Positions 33,600-42,473 of a DNA stretch of 64,000 nucleotides are shown one piece after another; position 1 is the first letter of the stretch; each line of letters starts with the position of its first letter. The translations under genes were made by a program, and so were the position numbers. Source of the stretch: Chitinophagaceae bacterium (lineage in GTDB: Bacteria; Bacteroidota; Bacteroidia; Chitinophagales; Chitinophagaceae); NCBI GenBank assembly GCA_014379345.1, contig JACMLY010000030.1, forward strand, positions 186,001 to 250,000, read 5' to 3'. Under the pieces are notes generated by a model. That model saw only the letters and a list, made by a program, of their open reading frames with translations. It was not told the DNA's origin and made no database searches.

Positions 33600-34556
33600 A
33601 TGATTAAAGACAAGATCTTAGTGATAGGCGCAAGCGGACAGATAGGGGTGGAGCTCACACTTGCCTTACGGAAACTATACGGCAATGCAAACGTAGTGGC
33701 TTCGGACCTTCGCGAAGAAAATGATTTGCTGAAAGGTTCGGGGCCGTACGTATCTCTCGATGTAATGAACAAGGAAATGTTGCACGTACAGGTGATACGG
33801 CAAAACTTTACCCAGATCTATTTGCTGGCGGCAATACTGTCAGCAACAGGCGAAAAAAACCCGAATCTCGCGTGGAGTTTGAATATGCAAAGTTTGTTAA
33901 ATGTGCTCGATATTGCCCGTGAGGAAAAACTGTATAAGGTATACTGGCCAAGCAGCATCGCTGTATTTGGTCCTACTTCCCCGAAGGAAAATTGCCCGCA
34001 GCAAACGATCATTGAACCAACCACCGTGTATGGCATCAGTAAGTACGCGGGAGAATTCTGGTGCAATTATTTTCATCAGCGTTTTGGAGTTGATGTTCGC
34101 AGCATGCGTTATCCGGGATTGATCAGTTATAAATCGTCACCGGGGGGTGGAACTACCGACTATGCCGTAGAGATTTTTCATGAAGCGCTCGAAGAAAAAA
34201 AATATACCTGCTTTTTAAAACCGGAGACTTACCTGCCCATGATGTATATGCCCGATGCAATACGGGGAACGATCGAACTAATGGAAGCGCCGGCTGATAA
34301 AATATCGATACGGACCTCCTATAATTTTTCGGCAATGAGTTTTTCTCCGGCAGATATTGGCAATGAAATAAAAAAATATATACCTGAATTTTCATTGATG
34401 CATAACCCCGATTATCGCCAGGCTATCGCCGACAGCTGGCCGAAAAGTATCGATGATTCCATCGCCCAGAATGATTGGGGATGGAAGCCTGAATATGATC
34501 TTCAACGGATGACGAAGGATATGTTGAATAACCTGCCTGCCGGCAGGCAGGTTTGA
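33600..34556 (+). CDS. SDR-type L-threonine 3-dehydrogenase
   Basis: NAD-dependent short-chain dehydrogenase of the UDP-galactose-epimerase-like L-threonine dehydrogenase group (threonine to 2-amino-3-ketobutyrate). Seen: NAD-binding GASGQIG at 10-16, catalytic YGISK in TTVYGISKYAGEFW, and YPGLISYKSSPGGGTTDYA, a segment I associate with this subgroup; PMMYMPDAIRGT is also typical. 318 aa. The final residues (LPAGRQV) are encoded by a dispersed palindrome at 34531-34552, so the natural C-terminus was probably a little different. TATTTTTG at 33574-33581 is a good minus-7 box without a TTG. Function call fairly sure; other epimerases possible. Confidence 0.85.
   Translation: MIKDKILVIGASGQIGVELTLALRKLYGNANVVASDLREENDLLKGSGPYVSLDVMNKEMLHVQVIRQNFTQIYLLAAILSATGEKNPNLAWSLNMQSLLNVLDIAREEKLYKVYWPSSIAVFGPTSPKENCPQQTIIEPTTVYGISKYAGEFWCNYFHQRFGVDVRSMRYPGLISYKSSPGGGTTDYAVEIFHEALEEKKYTCFLKPETYLPMMYMPDAIRGTIELMEAPADKISIRTSYNFSAMSFSPADIGNEIKKYIPEFSLMHNPDYRQAIADSWPKSIDDSIAQNDWGWKPEYDLQRMTKDMLNNLPAGRQV
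34531..34552. repeat. perfect CCTGCCTGCC palindrome inside a gene 3' end
   Basis: ACCTGCCTGCC at 34531-34541 is followed directly by its exact reverse complement GGCAGGCAGGT at 34542-34552. It supplies the codons for LPAGRQV and ends just before the stop at 34554-34556. From experience this palindrome is dispersed in many Bacteroidota genomes. Confidence 0.9.
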
Positions 34557-34668
34557 GGGGTTGAGACTGGAATACAGAGTACTGAATACAGAATTCAGGA
34601 GTCAAAATCATCGACGACAAAAATGGGTGTTAAGCCGCTCTCCTTTGAAGAGGGGTTGGAGTGAGTTC

Positions 34669-34697
34669 AAAAAAAAACCTCTCCGGTCGAAGAGGTT
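34669..34697 (-). terminator. intrinsic terminator of the 195-aa barrel gene
   Basis: Read on the minus strand, AACCTCT (34697-34691) pairs with AGAGGTT (34682-34676) over an 8-base loop and is followed by a run of nine T residues counting the paired ones. It lies 22 bases beyond the stop at 34720. Next to it, 34634-34664 holds a CTCTCCTTTGAAGAGGGG-type dispersed repeat. Confidence 0.75.
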
Positions 34698-34719
34698 CAA
34701 TATTATATGAAGACTTGTT

Positions 34720-35307
34720 TTAAATAATTCTGAAACCAACGTAAAGTTGAAAACCCTGGTTTTTCCATTTTTCCTTATTATCGATATCGTTGATATTAGA
34801 AAGTCCAACTACATACCGGCCGCCTATTTTAGCGCCACCAATATTTAACTGTATGCCACCTAACATAGAGAAATCACCACTTTTGAAAGCCTCTCTTCCA
34901 TTTGTGAACAGATCCTCTTCTTTATTTAATAAGATACCAAATTGTGGCCCGGCCTGCAGCGTCAATATTTTTGATGGTTTAAAGCTTAGTAAGAGAGGGA
35001 TACTCAGGTAATTTAATTTTCCTTTGAAATTATTGACCCCGCCAGAGTAAAGGTCATCGAACTCACTACCCGTACGAAAATTTGTCTGATTCCACAATAC
35101 TTCTGGTTGTAAACCCCATTTAGGACTTAAGCCAATTTCAGCAAAGGCTCCAAGATTGTACCCGAATTTGTATTCATCTTCAAACTGTTTACCATCTACC
35201 TTAAAAATATTTGCACCTCCTTTAACTCCGATATGCAAACCTTGTGCGAAACCAATTGAACTGAAAACCGTGGCCAGGATTAATAAAGAAAAGAATCTCT
35301 TTTTCAT
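34720..35307 (-). CDS. PorT-like outer membrane beta-barrel protein
   Basis: 195 aa with signal peptide (1-21, ending SIGFAQ) and an eight-strand-type barrel: GLHIGVKGGANIF, FGYNLGAFAEIGLSPKWGLQPEVLW, LSIPLLLSF, LTLQAGPQFGILL, and a C-terminal aromatic-rich strand QGFQLYVGFRII. This fits the outer-membrane beta-barrel (OMP_b-brl_2) family, whose members are abundant in Bacteroidota; individual functions are mostly unknown. Single gene, with its own terminator. Confidence 0.85.
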   Translation of the reverse strand: MKKRFFSLLILATVFSSIGFAQGLHIGVKGGANIFKVDGKQFEDEYKFGYNLGAFAEIGLSPKWGLQPEVLWNQTNFRTGSEFDDLYSGGVNNFKGKLNYLSIPLLLSFKPSKILTLQAGPQFGILLNKEEDLFTNGREAFKSGDFSMLGGIQLNIGGAKIGGRYVVGLSNINDIDNKEKWKNQGFQLYVGFRII

Positions 35308-35409
35308 ATTCTTTGTTTTTAGTTGTAGAATAGATTTTCAATATACATGCCAAGCTAAAAGGTTTCTTGTTAATTATTTTTCAAAATGAATTGGAAATAA
35401 ATATGTTAA

Positions 35410-36420
35410 TCAAAAACTAACGGCTGCTGTAAGAGAGAAAACGGTGTTAAAGCGATCTTCAGCCTCCGGCAAATAATAATCAAACAACACCTGGGGCTGG
35501 AGCATGAACCTCCCTTTGAGGTAGCTGCTGCGAAGCACCATACTGAGCGATTGCGGCGAAAATTCGGTTTTGTCGGTAATATTACTATTGCCTGGTGTTG
35601 AGTTAACACGAATAGCTGCAGGAAGGGTATAGGTATATGAAGTATTGAATCCGAAATTCTGCGTGCCGCTATTGAAGAGTATGACCGGGGTGATTGTTAT
35701 ATTATCATCTTTCACCAACACATCATACCAGTTAAAATCTTTGCGTAACGACAGCGTCAGAGAAAGATCATTGATCGATTCTTCATTTTTAATAGTCACA
35801 TAGTACTGGTTGCTTTGCTGCAACAGCCTCCTATAGATCTTATATTGTCTTTTTTCATATTCTGTCTTGCTTCCCCACCCATAACTAACGCTTATTGAAG
35901 GCCGCAGCCACCATTTCTTATAACTGAAATAGGCAAATATTTCATTCTGTATGGGTGTCGTGTAAAAAGTAACAGAATCTTTGCTAAGGTATTTTGAAAA
36001 CGAAATGCCCGTTGAAAAACTTCTTTTGATCACATCGAATGACGGTGTAAATACATACTGGTAAAAACCGGCCTTATTGTTTTCATTGATCATATATCCT
36101 GTTGCTGAAATTCCCAATCCTGACTTATGGAAATAACCAAGAGAAGGAGACAGGATGAGTTTTTTCTGGGATGTGAGAAAAACCGAATTTTTATCTTCAA
36201 AACTGAAAATTCCGGTACCAATACCCATGCTCGCGTTAAAGAAACTTTTGGGAGCTGCGATTGAATCGAGAAAGCTGTCAAAATCTTTCATCAGGGAGTC
36301 AATAAGAGACGTCGTATCGCTATTCATGAATAATGAATCGATCCTGTTTTTCTGGGCTTTCACATCATTGGCAAATGCAAAAAGCAATACCATTAGTAAA
36401 GAAGTAAAAAATAATTTCAT
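35410..36420 (-). CDS. predicted outer-membrane beta-barrel protein, unknown family
   Basis: 336 aa. Signal peptide 1-22 (ending NDVKAQ), a short Asp/Ser-rich segment (DSLMKDFDSFLDSIAAP), then alternating strands with aromatic girdles (ISATGYMINENNKAGFYQYVF, KKWWLRPSISVSYGWGSKTEY) and a final strand TVFSLTAAVSF ending in Phe, the usual barrel-assembly signal. I cannot name a family. It follows the metallophosphoesterase in the same direction, with a TTTAAGG-type inverted repeat between them, so separate transcription is likely. Confidence 0.7.
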   Translation of the reverse strand: MKLFFTSLLMVLLFAFANDVKAQKNRIDSLFMNSDTTSLIDSLMKDFDSFLDSIAAPKSFFNASMGIGTGIFSFEDKNSVFLTSQKKLILSPSLGYFHKSGLGISATGYMINENNKAGFYQYVFTPSFDVIKRSFSTGISFSKYLSKDSVTFYTTPIQNEIFAYFSYKKWWLRPSISVSYGWGSKTEYEKRQYKIYRRLLQQSNQYYVTIKNEESINDLSLTLSLRKDFNWYDVLVKDDNITITPVILFNSGTQNFGFNTSYTYTLPAAIRVNSTPGNSNITDKTEFSPQSLSMVLRSSYLKGRFMLQPQVLFDYYLPEAEDRFNTVFSLTAAVSF

Positions 36421-36433
36421 GCAGGTTGTTTGA

Positions 36434-36533
36434 GTGTTTAAAGTTTAAGGTTTAAGGTTTGGTCGGTAGAAGACAATCGTTAATCAGGAACCAACCAAAA
36501 CTTTAAACTTTAAACTTTAAACTTTAAACTTAA
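36434..36533. repeat. inverted pair of TTTAAAG/TTTAAGG heptamers
   Basis: GTTTAAAGTTTAAGGTTTAA at 36434-36460 faces a run of CTTTAAA units at 36500-36533; flanking GGTTTGGTCGG and CCAACCAAAA extend the symmetry. Same family as 33366 and 57486. Confidence 0.75.
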
Positions 36534-36563
36534 CGCCCTTGGACTCCTAAAATTGTGACAGGT

Positions 36564-37811
36564 TTAACCTAACTCTATTATGGTTATCTCAGGTAAAATG
36601 CCAACTCTTCCCGGGTATCCGATAAAGCCGAAACCACGGTTTACATAGAGCTTTTGCTTCTCTTTTTCATACAATCCTGCCCATTGTTTATACATATATT
36701 GAACCGGGCTCCACCTGAATCCCGGCAATTCAACACCAAATTGCATACCATGAGTATGGCCCGAAAGGGTCAGGTCAATGTCTTTATATAGCTCCAGTAC
36801 TTCTCCATCCCAATGGCTGGGATCGTGGCTCATTAAGATTTTAAAAGGAACGGTTTCTGTTCCGTTGTGAGCTTCTTTCAGTCGCCCATATTTCGGGAAG
36901 TTTCCTTTGGCACCCCAGTTTTCAATGCCCAGCAATGCGATCTTATCACCATTTTTTTCTAAGATGATATGTTCATTCATTAACAATCGCCAGCCCAGTT
37001 GCCCATGGACCTCCTTGAGATTTTGGAGATTGGCTGATTTAATTGCCGGACTTTCCCAGCTTACATAATCACCGTAATCATGGTTGCCCAATATAGAATA
37101 AACACCGAGCGGTGCTTTCAGACGACTAAAAATTTCCATATATTCTTTCATCTCGATCGCACGATCATTCACCAGGTCGCCTGTAAACAGGATCAGGTCG
37201 GGGTTTTGCTTTAGAATTTTTTCAACCCCTTTCTCAACGGCCTTTGTATCCATAAAGCTGCCTGAATGGATATCGGAGATATGAGCAATCTTTAATCCTT
37301 TAAAGGCGGAAGGCAGATTGTTAAACAACAGCGGAATCTTTTTTATCTGATAGTTGTATTTATTGCTGAATCCATACACCAGGGTGCCCAGAAGACCTCC
37401 CCCGACCGCGATTCCGAGCCAGCTCAGAAATGCGGAGCGTGTAATTCCTTCGGAAGAGGTTGATACTGGTACCGACGGGTTACTGAATAATTTACCAATG
37501 ATCCAGGTAGCTGCCCGTCGTATATCATCCATGGCAAAAAACATCGATGCGACGAGTTTTGAAAAAAACAATCCGACTATAATTGCAAATACATAGGTCC
37601 GGAGGGGCTTTGGCCAGGTTTCATAATTGACATAAGGCATCGCGATCAGCATTCCAATCACGGCCACGGACAAAACCCAGTAAATAATAAAAACGGCCAG
37701 CTTCAACCTCGGTGAACTTGCCGGAACTATCCATTTAACGACTTGAAAAATATAAATATCCAGCACCAGCATGATGCCTACAATGATCCAAAGAAAACCC
37801 GGATTACGCAT
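36564..37811 (-). CDS. membrane-anchored metallophosphoesterase
   Basis: 415 aa. Four N-terminal membrane helices (within about 1-150) lead to a calcineurin-like phosphoesterase domain with all metal motifs: ISDIHSGSF, FTGDLVND, GNHDYGDY, MSHDPSHW and LSGHTHGMQFG. The layout resembles YkuE/YaeI-type phosphoesterases; YaeI is a UDP-2,3-diacylglucosamine hydrolase-related enzyme, but this longer form with several helices has unknown substrate. The C-terminal INRGFGFIGYPGRVGILPEITII-like end is typical (YVNRGFGFIGYP is seen). Catalytic side probably periplasmic or at the membrane surface. Confidence 0.88.
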   Translation of the reverse strand: MRNPGFLWIIVGIMLVLDIYIFQVVKWIVPASSPRLKLAVFIIYWVLSVAVIGMLIAMPYVNYETWPKPLRTYVFAIIVGLFFSKLVASMFFAMDDIRRAATWIIGKLFSNPSVPVSTSSEGITRSAFLSWLGIAVGGGLLGTLVYGFSNKYNYQIKKIPLLFNNLPSAFKGLKIAHISDIHSGSFMDTKAVEKGVEKILKQNPDLILFTGDLVNDRAIEMKEYMEIFSRLKAPLGVYSILGNHDYGDYVSWESPAIKSANLQNLKEVHGQLGWRLLMNEHIILEKNGDKIALLGIENWGAKGNFPKYGRLKEAHNGTETVPFKILMSHDPSHWDGEVLELYKDIDLTLSGHTHGMQFGVELPGFRWSPVQYMYKQWAGLYEKEKQKLYVNRGFGFIGYPGRVGILPEITIIELG

Positions 37812-38022
37812 CGGTGATTATTTTATTGTAAAAATCGTCGGGGGTAAAGAAATCCGACAAGATAGTTGAGATGCAAAACAAAGACCCTTTATGATTTGTT
37901 ATTTTATAAAATGAATGTTGAAACGGTGCGAACTACCTGTTTCAACTGTTCAATTAACAAAGAAGACGATTGACCCATTCAAATATTTTGAACGCTAAAG
38001 CCTATTTTTGTCCCTTACCCAT

Positions 38023-38055
38023 GGTGAGCGAAGTCGAACCAGCGAAGTCGAACCA
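38023..38055. repeat. GTGAGCGAAGTCGAACC repeat, one and a half copies
   Basis: GTGAGCGAAGTCGAACC followed by AGCGAAGTCGAACCA. The inverse form TTCGACTTCGCTCACCA lies at 39693-39710. A dispersed word I have often seen in Bacteroidota genomes; it creates the false N-terminus MVSEVEP in an upstream-extended frame of the next gene. Confidence 0.75.
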
Positions 38056-38074
38056 CCGTGAACGAATTCAAGCC

Positions 38075-38758
38075 ATGTATATAACCTATTACGGACACTC
38101 CTGTTTTTCTGCCAGGATCAATAATAAGCAAGTGCTGTTTGATCCATTCATAACCCCCAATGGTCTTGCAAATACGATCGTTGATGTTGATAAAATTGTT
38201 GCCGATTATATACTGGTCTCCCATGCTCATTACGATCATATGGCGGATTGCATCCGCATTGCGGGCAGAACAGGTGCAAAAGTGCTCGGCAACTGGGAAA
38301 TTTCTGAATGGCTGCAAAAGCAGGGTGTTACCAACACTCACGCCATGAATATAGGCGGAAAATGGAATTTTGATGAATTTTCTGTCAAATCTGTTGTAGC
38401 ACATCATTCTTCCAGTTTTTCTGACGGATCCTATGGCGGAAACCCGCTTGGATTTATTATTACGAGTAGTGAAGGTAATTTTTACTACAGCGGAGATACC
38501 TCTTTAACGCTCGATATGCAGTTAATACCACGATGGGCAAAACTAAATTTTGCTGTTTTATCGATTGGAGACAACTTTACCATGGACGCTGCCGATGCGG
38601 CGGAATGCAGCCGGATGATCGATTGTAAAACCATTATCGGGGCACATTACGACACTTTTGGTTTCATTAAGATCGATCATCAGAAGGCGAAAAAAGCATT
38701 CGAGGCCGTTGACGCAGAATTGCATCTGCTGAAAATTGGGGAAACGAGGAAATTTTGA
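38075..38758 (+). CDS. UPF0173-type metal-dependent hydrolase
   Basis: Metallo-beta-lactamase-fold hydrolase of the UPF0173/YtkL family, 227 aa from the ATG at 38075. The family start MYITYYGHSCF, the zinc motif SHAHYDHMAD, VVAHHSSS and GDTSLTLDMQLI are all in place, and the C-terminal IGAHYDTFGFIKID holds the last His. An upstream extension to 37970 crosses a dispersed repeat and is rejected. Substrate unknown. The stop codon lies at the edge of a GTGAGTGG repeat run. Cytosolic. Confidence 0.9.
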   Translation: MYITYYGHSCFSARINNKQVLFDPFITPNGLANTIVDVDKIVADYILVSHAHYDHMADCIRIAGRTGAKVLGNWEISEWLQKQGVTNTHAMNIGGKWNFDEFSVKSVVAHHSSSFSDGSYGGNPLGFIITSSEGNFYYSGDTSLTLDMQLIPRWAKLNFAVLSIGDNFTMDAADAAECSRMIDCKTIIGAHYDTFGFIKIDHQKAKKAFEAVDAELHLLKIGETRKF

Positions 38759-38781
38759 GTGGTGAGTGGTGAGTGGTGAGT
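38756..38781. repeat. GAGTGGT tandem repeat at a stop codon
   Basis: TGAGTGG repeats at least three times starting with the stop codon TGA of the hydrolase gene. An inverted, weaker counterpart (CAACTCACAACCCAC) is near 38845-38860. Same word as at 11531-11676. Confidence 0.65.
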
Positions 38782-38892
38782 AATTTTCGAAAGGCAGGCT
38801 ACTTAATTTAGATGGAGTAGGTGAACGTGGTAAGCACAACTGACAACTCACAACCCACAGTCATAACCCTGTAATAAAACAATGAATCAAGA

Positions 38893-39693
38893 ATGGCGCG
38901 AATAATTGGTGTAGCAAATCAAAAAGGTGGGGTAGGAAAAACAACCTCCGCCATAAATCTGGCAGCAAGCCTGGCAGTACTGGAGTTTAAAACGTTATTG
39001 GTTGATGCGGATCCGCAGGCCAATAGCACCACCGGCGTTGGCTTCGACCTGCATAATGTACAGCAAAGCCTGTACGACTGTATGGTGAACTCCACCTCCG
39101 CACGGGATGTGATCCTTAAATCAGAGATCCCCAACCTCCACCTGATCCCTTCGCATATAGACCTGGTGGGTGCTGAAATAGAAATGATCAATTATCCCAA
39201 CCGCGAAAGTGTGTTGAAAGGCATTCTTGAGCCCATAAGGCCAGATTATGAATTTATCATTATCGATTGTTCGCCCTCACTGGGACTAATAACGGTGAAT
39301 GCCCTCACAGCTGCAGATTCGGTGATCGTTCCTGTTCAAACTGAATTCTTTGCATTGGAAGGCCTTGGGAAATTATTGAATACCATAAAAATTGTTCAGA
39401 GCAGATTGAATACGCAACTGGTTATTGAAGGAATTCTGATGACGATGTACGATGGAAGATTAAGATTGTGTAACCAGGTGGTGAGCGAGGTTCGTAAGCA
39501 TTTTGATGAGATGGTCTTTAATACGATCATTCATCGCAACACACGCATCAGCGAAGCTCCCAGCGTAGGAAAACCGGTCATCTTGTACGATGCACAAAGT
39601 AAGGGCTCCATGAATTACCTGAACCTTGCCAAGGAAATACTCCAGAAAAATAACAAGACCAAAATTACCCAGGAAGAAAGAGTGTTTGAATAG
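38893..39693 (+). CDS. parA: ParA/Soj chromosome-partitioning ATPase
   Basis: Walker-type ATPase that, with ParB, moves the replication origin region. Deviant Walker [16 protein letters not shown] at about 11-25, Walker A' [16 protein letters not shown] at about 36-51 and Walker [15 protein letters not shown] are visible; 266 aa is the chromosomal ParA size. It begins the conserved parA-parB-DUF5683-dapB run. No parS site was recognised nearby. Confidence 0.96.
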   Translation: MARIIGVANQKGGVGKTTSAINLAASLAVLEFKTLLVDADPQANSTTGVGFDLHNVQQSLYDCMVNSTSARDVILKSEIPNLHLIPSHIDLVGAEIEMINYPNRESVLKGILEPIRPDYEFIIIDCSPSLGLITVNALTAADSVIVPVQTEFFALEGLGKLLNTIKIVQSRLNTQLVIEGILMTMYDGRLRLCNQVVSEVRKHFDEMVFNTIIHRNTRISEAPSVGKPVILYDAQSKGSMNYLNLAKEILQKNNKTKITQEERVFE

Positions 39694-39710
39694 TTCGACT
39701 TCGCTCACCA
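39693..39710. repeat. inverse copy of the GTGAGCGAAGTCGAACC repeat
   Basis: TTCGACTTCGCTCACCA lies directly after the parA stop, in inverted orientation to the copy at 38023, so the two flank the hydrolase and parA genes. Confidence 0.7.
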
Positions 39711-39762
39711 CAAACTAATGCGCTCACTATCAAACTAAAAAATTACAAACAACAAACATTCA

Positions 39763-40680
39763 ATGACCACGCCCAAACAAAATAAGGATGCGTTAGGAAA
39801 AGGGATACGCTCTTTATTGCAGACGATTGACGCCGATCTGAAAACAACTTCAGGCACACTAAAGAGTAATGTGGTGGAAGCAGTTATTACCATGCAGCGC
39901 GTACCTGTTGAGGAGGTAGAAGCAAATCCGAAACAGCCCCGAAGGGATTTTGACGAACAGGCATTGAATGAACTTGCCACCTCTATCAGGCTTCATGATC
40001 TGGTGCAGCCTGTTACTGTTACAAGGTTACCGAATGGAAAATTCAGGCTTATATCGGGTGAGCGTAGATGGAGAGCTGCAAAGCTGGCCGGCCTGAAAGA
40101 TATTCCCGCATACGTACGACAGGCAAATGACCAACAGTTATTAGAACTCGCATTGCTTGAAAACCTGCAGCGAGAAGACCTGAATGCCATGGAAATCGCA
40201 TTGAGTTATAAACGCATGATGGAAGAATTGAATCATACACAGGAACAGGTTGCGGAACGAATGGGTAAGGAGCGAAGCACGGTAGCAAATTATATCAGGT
40301 TATTGCGCCTGCCCCCGGATATCCAGGTGGCCGTTCGAAAAGGCGATCTTAGCATGGGACATGCCCGTGCGTTAGTGAACGTTGATACGGTCGACAAACA
40401 ACTCTATATTTTTAACGAGATCAAAACACGAAATCTCTCTGTACGACAAACCGAAGACCTGGTAAGAAAACTTTACAAATCATCACCGGCTGTTAATCCT
40501 TCGGTAAAAAACGATCTGACTCCCACACTTAAAAAAATTGAGGATAATTTAGCAAGCCATTTAAGCACTAAAGTAAAGCTCAGTCATCATAAAAAAGGGC
40601 ATGGTTCTATTTCGATTGAGTACTTTTCTGTCCAGGATTTAAATAAGATCCTGGAACAATTAGGCGTATCGGCTAACTAA
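39763..40680 (+). CDS. parB: ParB/Spo0J chromosome-partitioning protein
   Basis: CTP-dependent DNA clamp that loads at parS. N-terminal ParB domain with VEANPKQPRRDFDEQAL and the GERRWRAAKLAGLKDIPAYV CTP-binding motifs, then the helix-turn-helix (LNHTQEQVAERMGKERSTVANYIRLLRLPP) near 150-185, and a short C-terminal dimerisation region. The opening KDALGKGIRSLL is the ParA-stimulating peptide. 305 aa. Preceded by parA and followed at once by the DUF5683 gene. Confidence 0.96.
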   Translation: MTTPKQNKDALGKGIRSLLQTIDADLKTTSGTLKSNVVEAVITMQRVPVEEVEANPKQPRRDFDEQALNELATSIRLHDLVQPVTVTRLPNGKFRLISGERRWRAAKLAGLKDIPAYVRQANDQQLLELALLENLQREDLNAMEIALSYKRMMEELNHTQEQVAERMGKERSTVANYIRLLRLPPDIQVAVRKGDLSMGHARALVNVDTVDKQLYIFNEIKTRNLSVRQTEDLVRKLYKSSPAVNPSVKNDLTPTLKKIEDNLASHLSTKVKLSHHKKGHGSISIEYFSVQDLNKILEQLGVSAN

Positions 40681-40689
40681 GTGTTTTGC

Positions 40690-41367
40690 ATGATGAAAAC
40701 TTTCTTGTTTTTTTTATTGGCTGTGTTCATACATTCTATTGCTTTCCCGCAGCAAACAGATTCTATTAAAATAAAAAACGATTCATCAGTTATAAAGGAT
40801 ACCGTAGGAAAAGAAGTGATGAAGATCGATACCCTTGCCAAAAAAAAATTCATTCCCCGTAAAGCTACTCTGCGCTCGGCAATCATACCCGGTTGGGGAC
40901 AGATATACAATAAAAAATATTGGAAGCTTCCTTTGGTGTATGCCGCGGTAGGGATTCCTGTGTACGCTTTTGTATACAATAGGGGCTGGTATACTAAAAC
41001 ACGCGATGCCGCTAAAATGATCGCCAATAATGACACGATTGATTGGCGTAACAGGGTTGATCCGAAATTACATGTTTTTTTTCCTACTCAGGCTGCATTG
41101 GGCTCGTTGCTCAATTACCGAAATGAGTACCGGCGGGATATGGATTATTCAATTTTATTTGTGTTACTGGCATGGGGGCTGAATGTAGTGGATGCCACGG
41201 TGGATGCGCATTTGAAAGGGTTTGACATTAGCGATGATCTTAGTTTAAAAATCAAGCCCACTATCCTTTCAGGAACCAGTACTGCCGGAATCAGCCTGGT
41301 CTTTACAATCGGGAAAAATAATTCTTATCGAAAAATAAAACACAGGTGGCAAGTCTTCTTAAATTAG
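40690..41367 (+). CDS. DUF5683 family membrane protein
   Basis: Function unknown. From ATG 40690 (225 aa) the protein has a signal peptide (ending FPQQ), a Lys/Asp-rich linker (SIKIKNDSSVIKDTVGKEVM) and the DUF5683 core with RSAIIPGWGQIYNKKYWKLPLVYAA followed by further hydrophobic segments (ILFVLLAWGLNVVDATVDAHL). A GTG at 40681 directly after the parB stop is an alternative start. It lies in the conserved block between parB and dapB seen across Bacteroidota, and the two genes are almost contiguous on each side. Confidence 0.88.
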   Translation: MMKTFLFFLLAVFIHSIAFPQQTDSIKIKNDSSVIKDTVGKEVMKIDTLAKKKFIPRKATLRSAIIPGWGQIYNKKYWKLPLVYAAVGIPVYAFVYNRGWYTKTRDAAKMIANNDTIDWRNRVDPKLHVFFPTQAALGSLLNYRNEYRRDMDYSILFVLLAWGLNVVDATVDAHLKGFDISDDLSLKIKPTILSGTSTAGISLVFTIGKNNSYRKIKHRWQVFLN

Positions 41368-41372
41368 TGTAA

Positions 41373-42089
41373 ATGAAAATCGCTCTGATCGGATATGGAA
41401 AAATGGGAATGGCAATTGAAGAAGTTGCCATTCAGCGTGGCCATGAAATTGTTCTGAAAGTCAATATCGACAATCTTGAGGATAATACGGTCAAGAACAT
41501 TCAAAGAGCAGATATTGCGATCGAATTTACAGGTCCCGGGAGCGCTTTTGAAAATATTACGCAGTGCTTCGAGGCAGGAGTGCCCGTGGTTTGCGGTTCA
41601 ACAGGGTGGCTGGATCGCTTTGATGATGCGAAAGCATACTGCACTAACAAAAATGGAGCTTTACTATATGCAAGCAATTATAGTGTAGGCGTCAATATTT
41701 TTTTTGCGCTGAATAAAATGCTCGCCTCTCTTATCGCTCCGCATCAGGAATATGATGTAAGCATTACAGAGATCCATCATACCCAAAAAAAAGATGCTCC
41801 CAGCGGCACTGCAATCAGTTTGGCGGAACAGATTCTTGAAAAGCTTACAAACAAAAACAAGTGGATCAATCAGCAAAGCAATGATCCACATCAACTATCC
41901 ATTGTGAGTGAACGTATTGATCCGGCACCCGGTACGCATCGCGTACATTATCATTCAAGTATTGATGACATAGAGATCATTCATACTGCCCACAATCGCC
42001 AGGGCTTCGCCACCGGCGCGGTGCTTGCCGCTGAATTTATACGCGGAAAGAAAGGTATCTTTTCAATGTCGGATGTACTGGGGATCTGA
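41373..42089 (+). CDS. dapB: 4-hydroxy-tetrahydrodipicolinate reductase
   Basis: NAD(P)H-dependent reductase of lysine and diaminopimelate synthesis. N-terminal Rossmann motif GYGKMGMAIEEVA, the E-F-T-G segment (AIEFTGPGSAFENI), catalytic EIHHTQKKDAPSGTAISLAE with its H-H pair and K, and a C-terminal HNRQGFATGAVLAAEFIRGKKGIF are all typical. 238 aa. Starts 5 bases after DUF5683. The lepB gene that often follows in related genomes is absent here. Confidence 0.96.
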   Translation: MKIALIGYGKMGMAIEEVAIQRGHEIVLKVNIDNLEDNTVKNIQRADIAIEFTGPGSAFENITQCFEAGVPVVCGSTGWLDRFDDAKAYCTNKNGALLYASNYSVGVNIFFALNKMLASLIAPHQEYDVSITEIHHTQKKDAPSGTAISLAEQILEKLTNKNKWINQQSNDPHQLSIVSERIDPAPGTHRVHYHSSIDDIEIIHTAHNRQGFATGAVLAAEFIRGKKGIFSMSDVLGI

Positions 42090-42103
42090 CCAGTACAATA
42101 TCT

Positions 42104-42160
42104 GTCAGACCAGGACATCGGACTGAAAAATTTTTCTCCCGTCTGACGTCCTCGTCCGAC
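42104..42160. terminator. imperfect hairpin after dapB
   Basis: The 20 bases 42104-42123 (GTCAGACCAGGACATCGGAC) match the reverse complement of 42141-42160 at 16 of 20 positions; the loop contains TTTTTC. Probably ends the par-dapB transcript. Confidence 0.55.
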
Positions 42161-42252
42161 GCAATCAGTCAACCTTCAGCAAAAATATCGCGCCCAATCA
42201 TATTAAATTCTTTGAAAACGGGATATTAAATGTTCCTAAACCATCCTTACCG

Positions 42253-42441
42253 ATGAAATCATTGGTTATTGCATGTATTCTGGTAGTATGCAGTCGAGGC
42301 ATCCTCGCGCAGGATAATTTTGCCGACAGCCTGCTGAACATTATTGGTTCGTCCTCTCCGGATAAACAGAAATTAAGGGCATACGTTGAACTCACGGGAC
42401 GATTGTTGCCTCATTTGTGTGTAAATTCAGGCAATATATAA
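42253..42441 (+). pseudogene. N-terminal remnant of a sensor kinase (62 aa)
   Basis: The frame encodes a signal peptide (MKSLVIACILVVCSRGILAQ) and about 40 residues (ADSLLNIIGSSSPDKQKLRAYVEL) like the start of secreted TPR-repeat histidine kinases of Bacteroidota, then ends after LPHLCVNSGNI. The expected TPRs, membrane helix and kinase domain are missing, while a LuxR-type response regulator gene follows only 32 bases later, the usual partner arrangement. I infer a large internal deletion. It could instead be a small secreted protein. Confidence 0.5.
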
Positions 42442-42473
42442 TCTGTATCCAGGAATGAAATCTACGCGGAAAC

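Noticed and set aside
37970-38074. 35-residue N-terminal extension of the UPF0173 hydrolase
   Set aside because: Contains MVSEVEP from a dispersed repeat; the family begins at MYITYYGHSCF.
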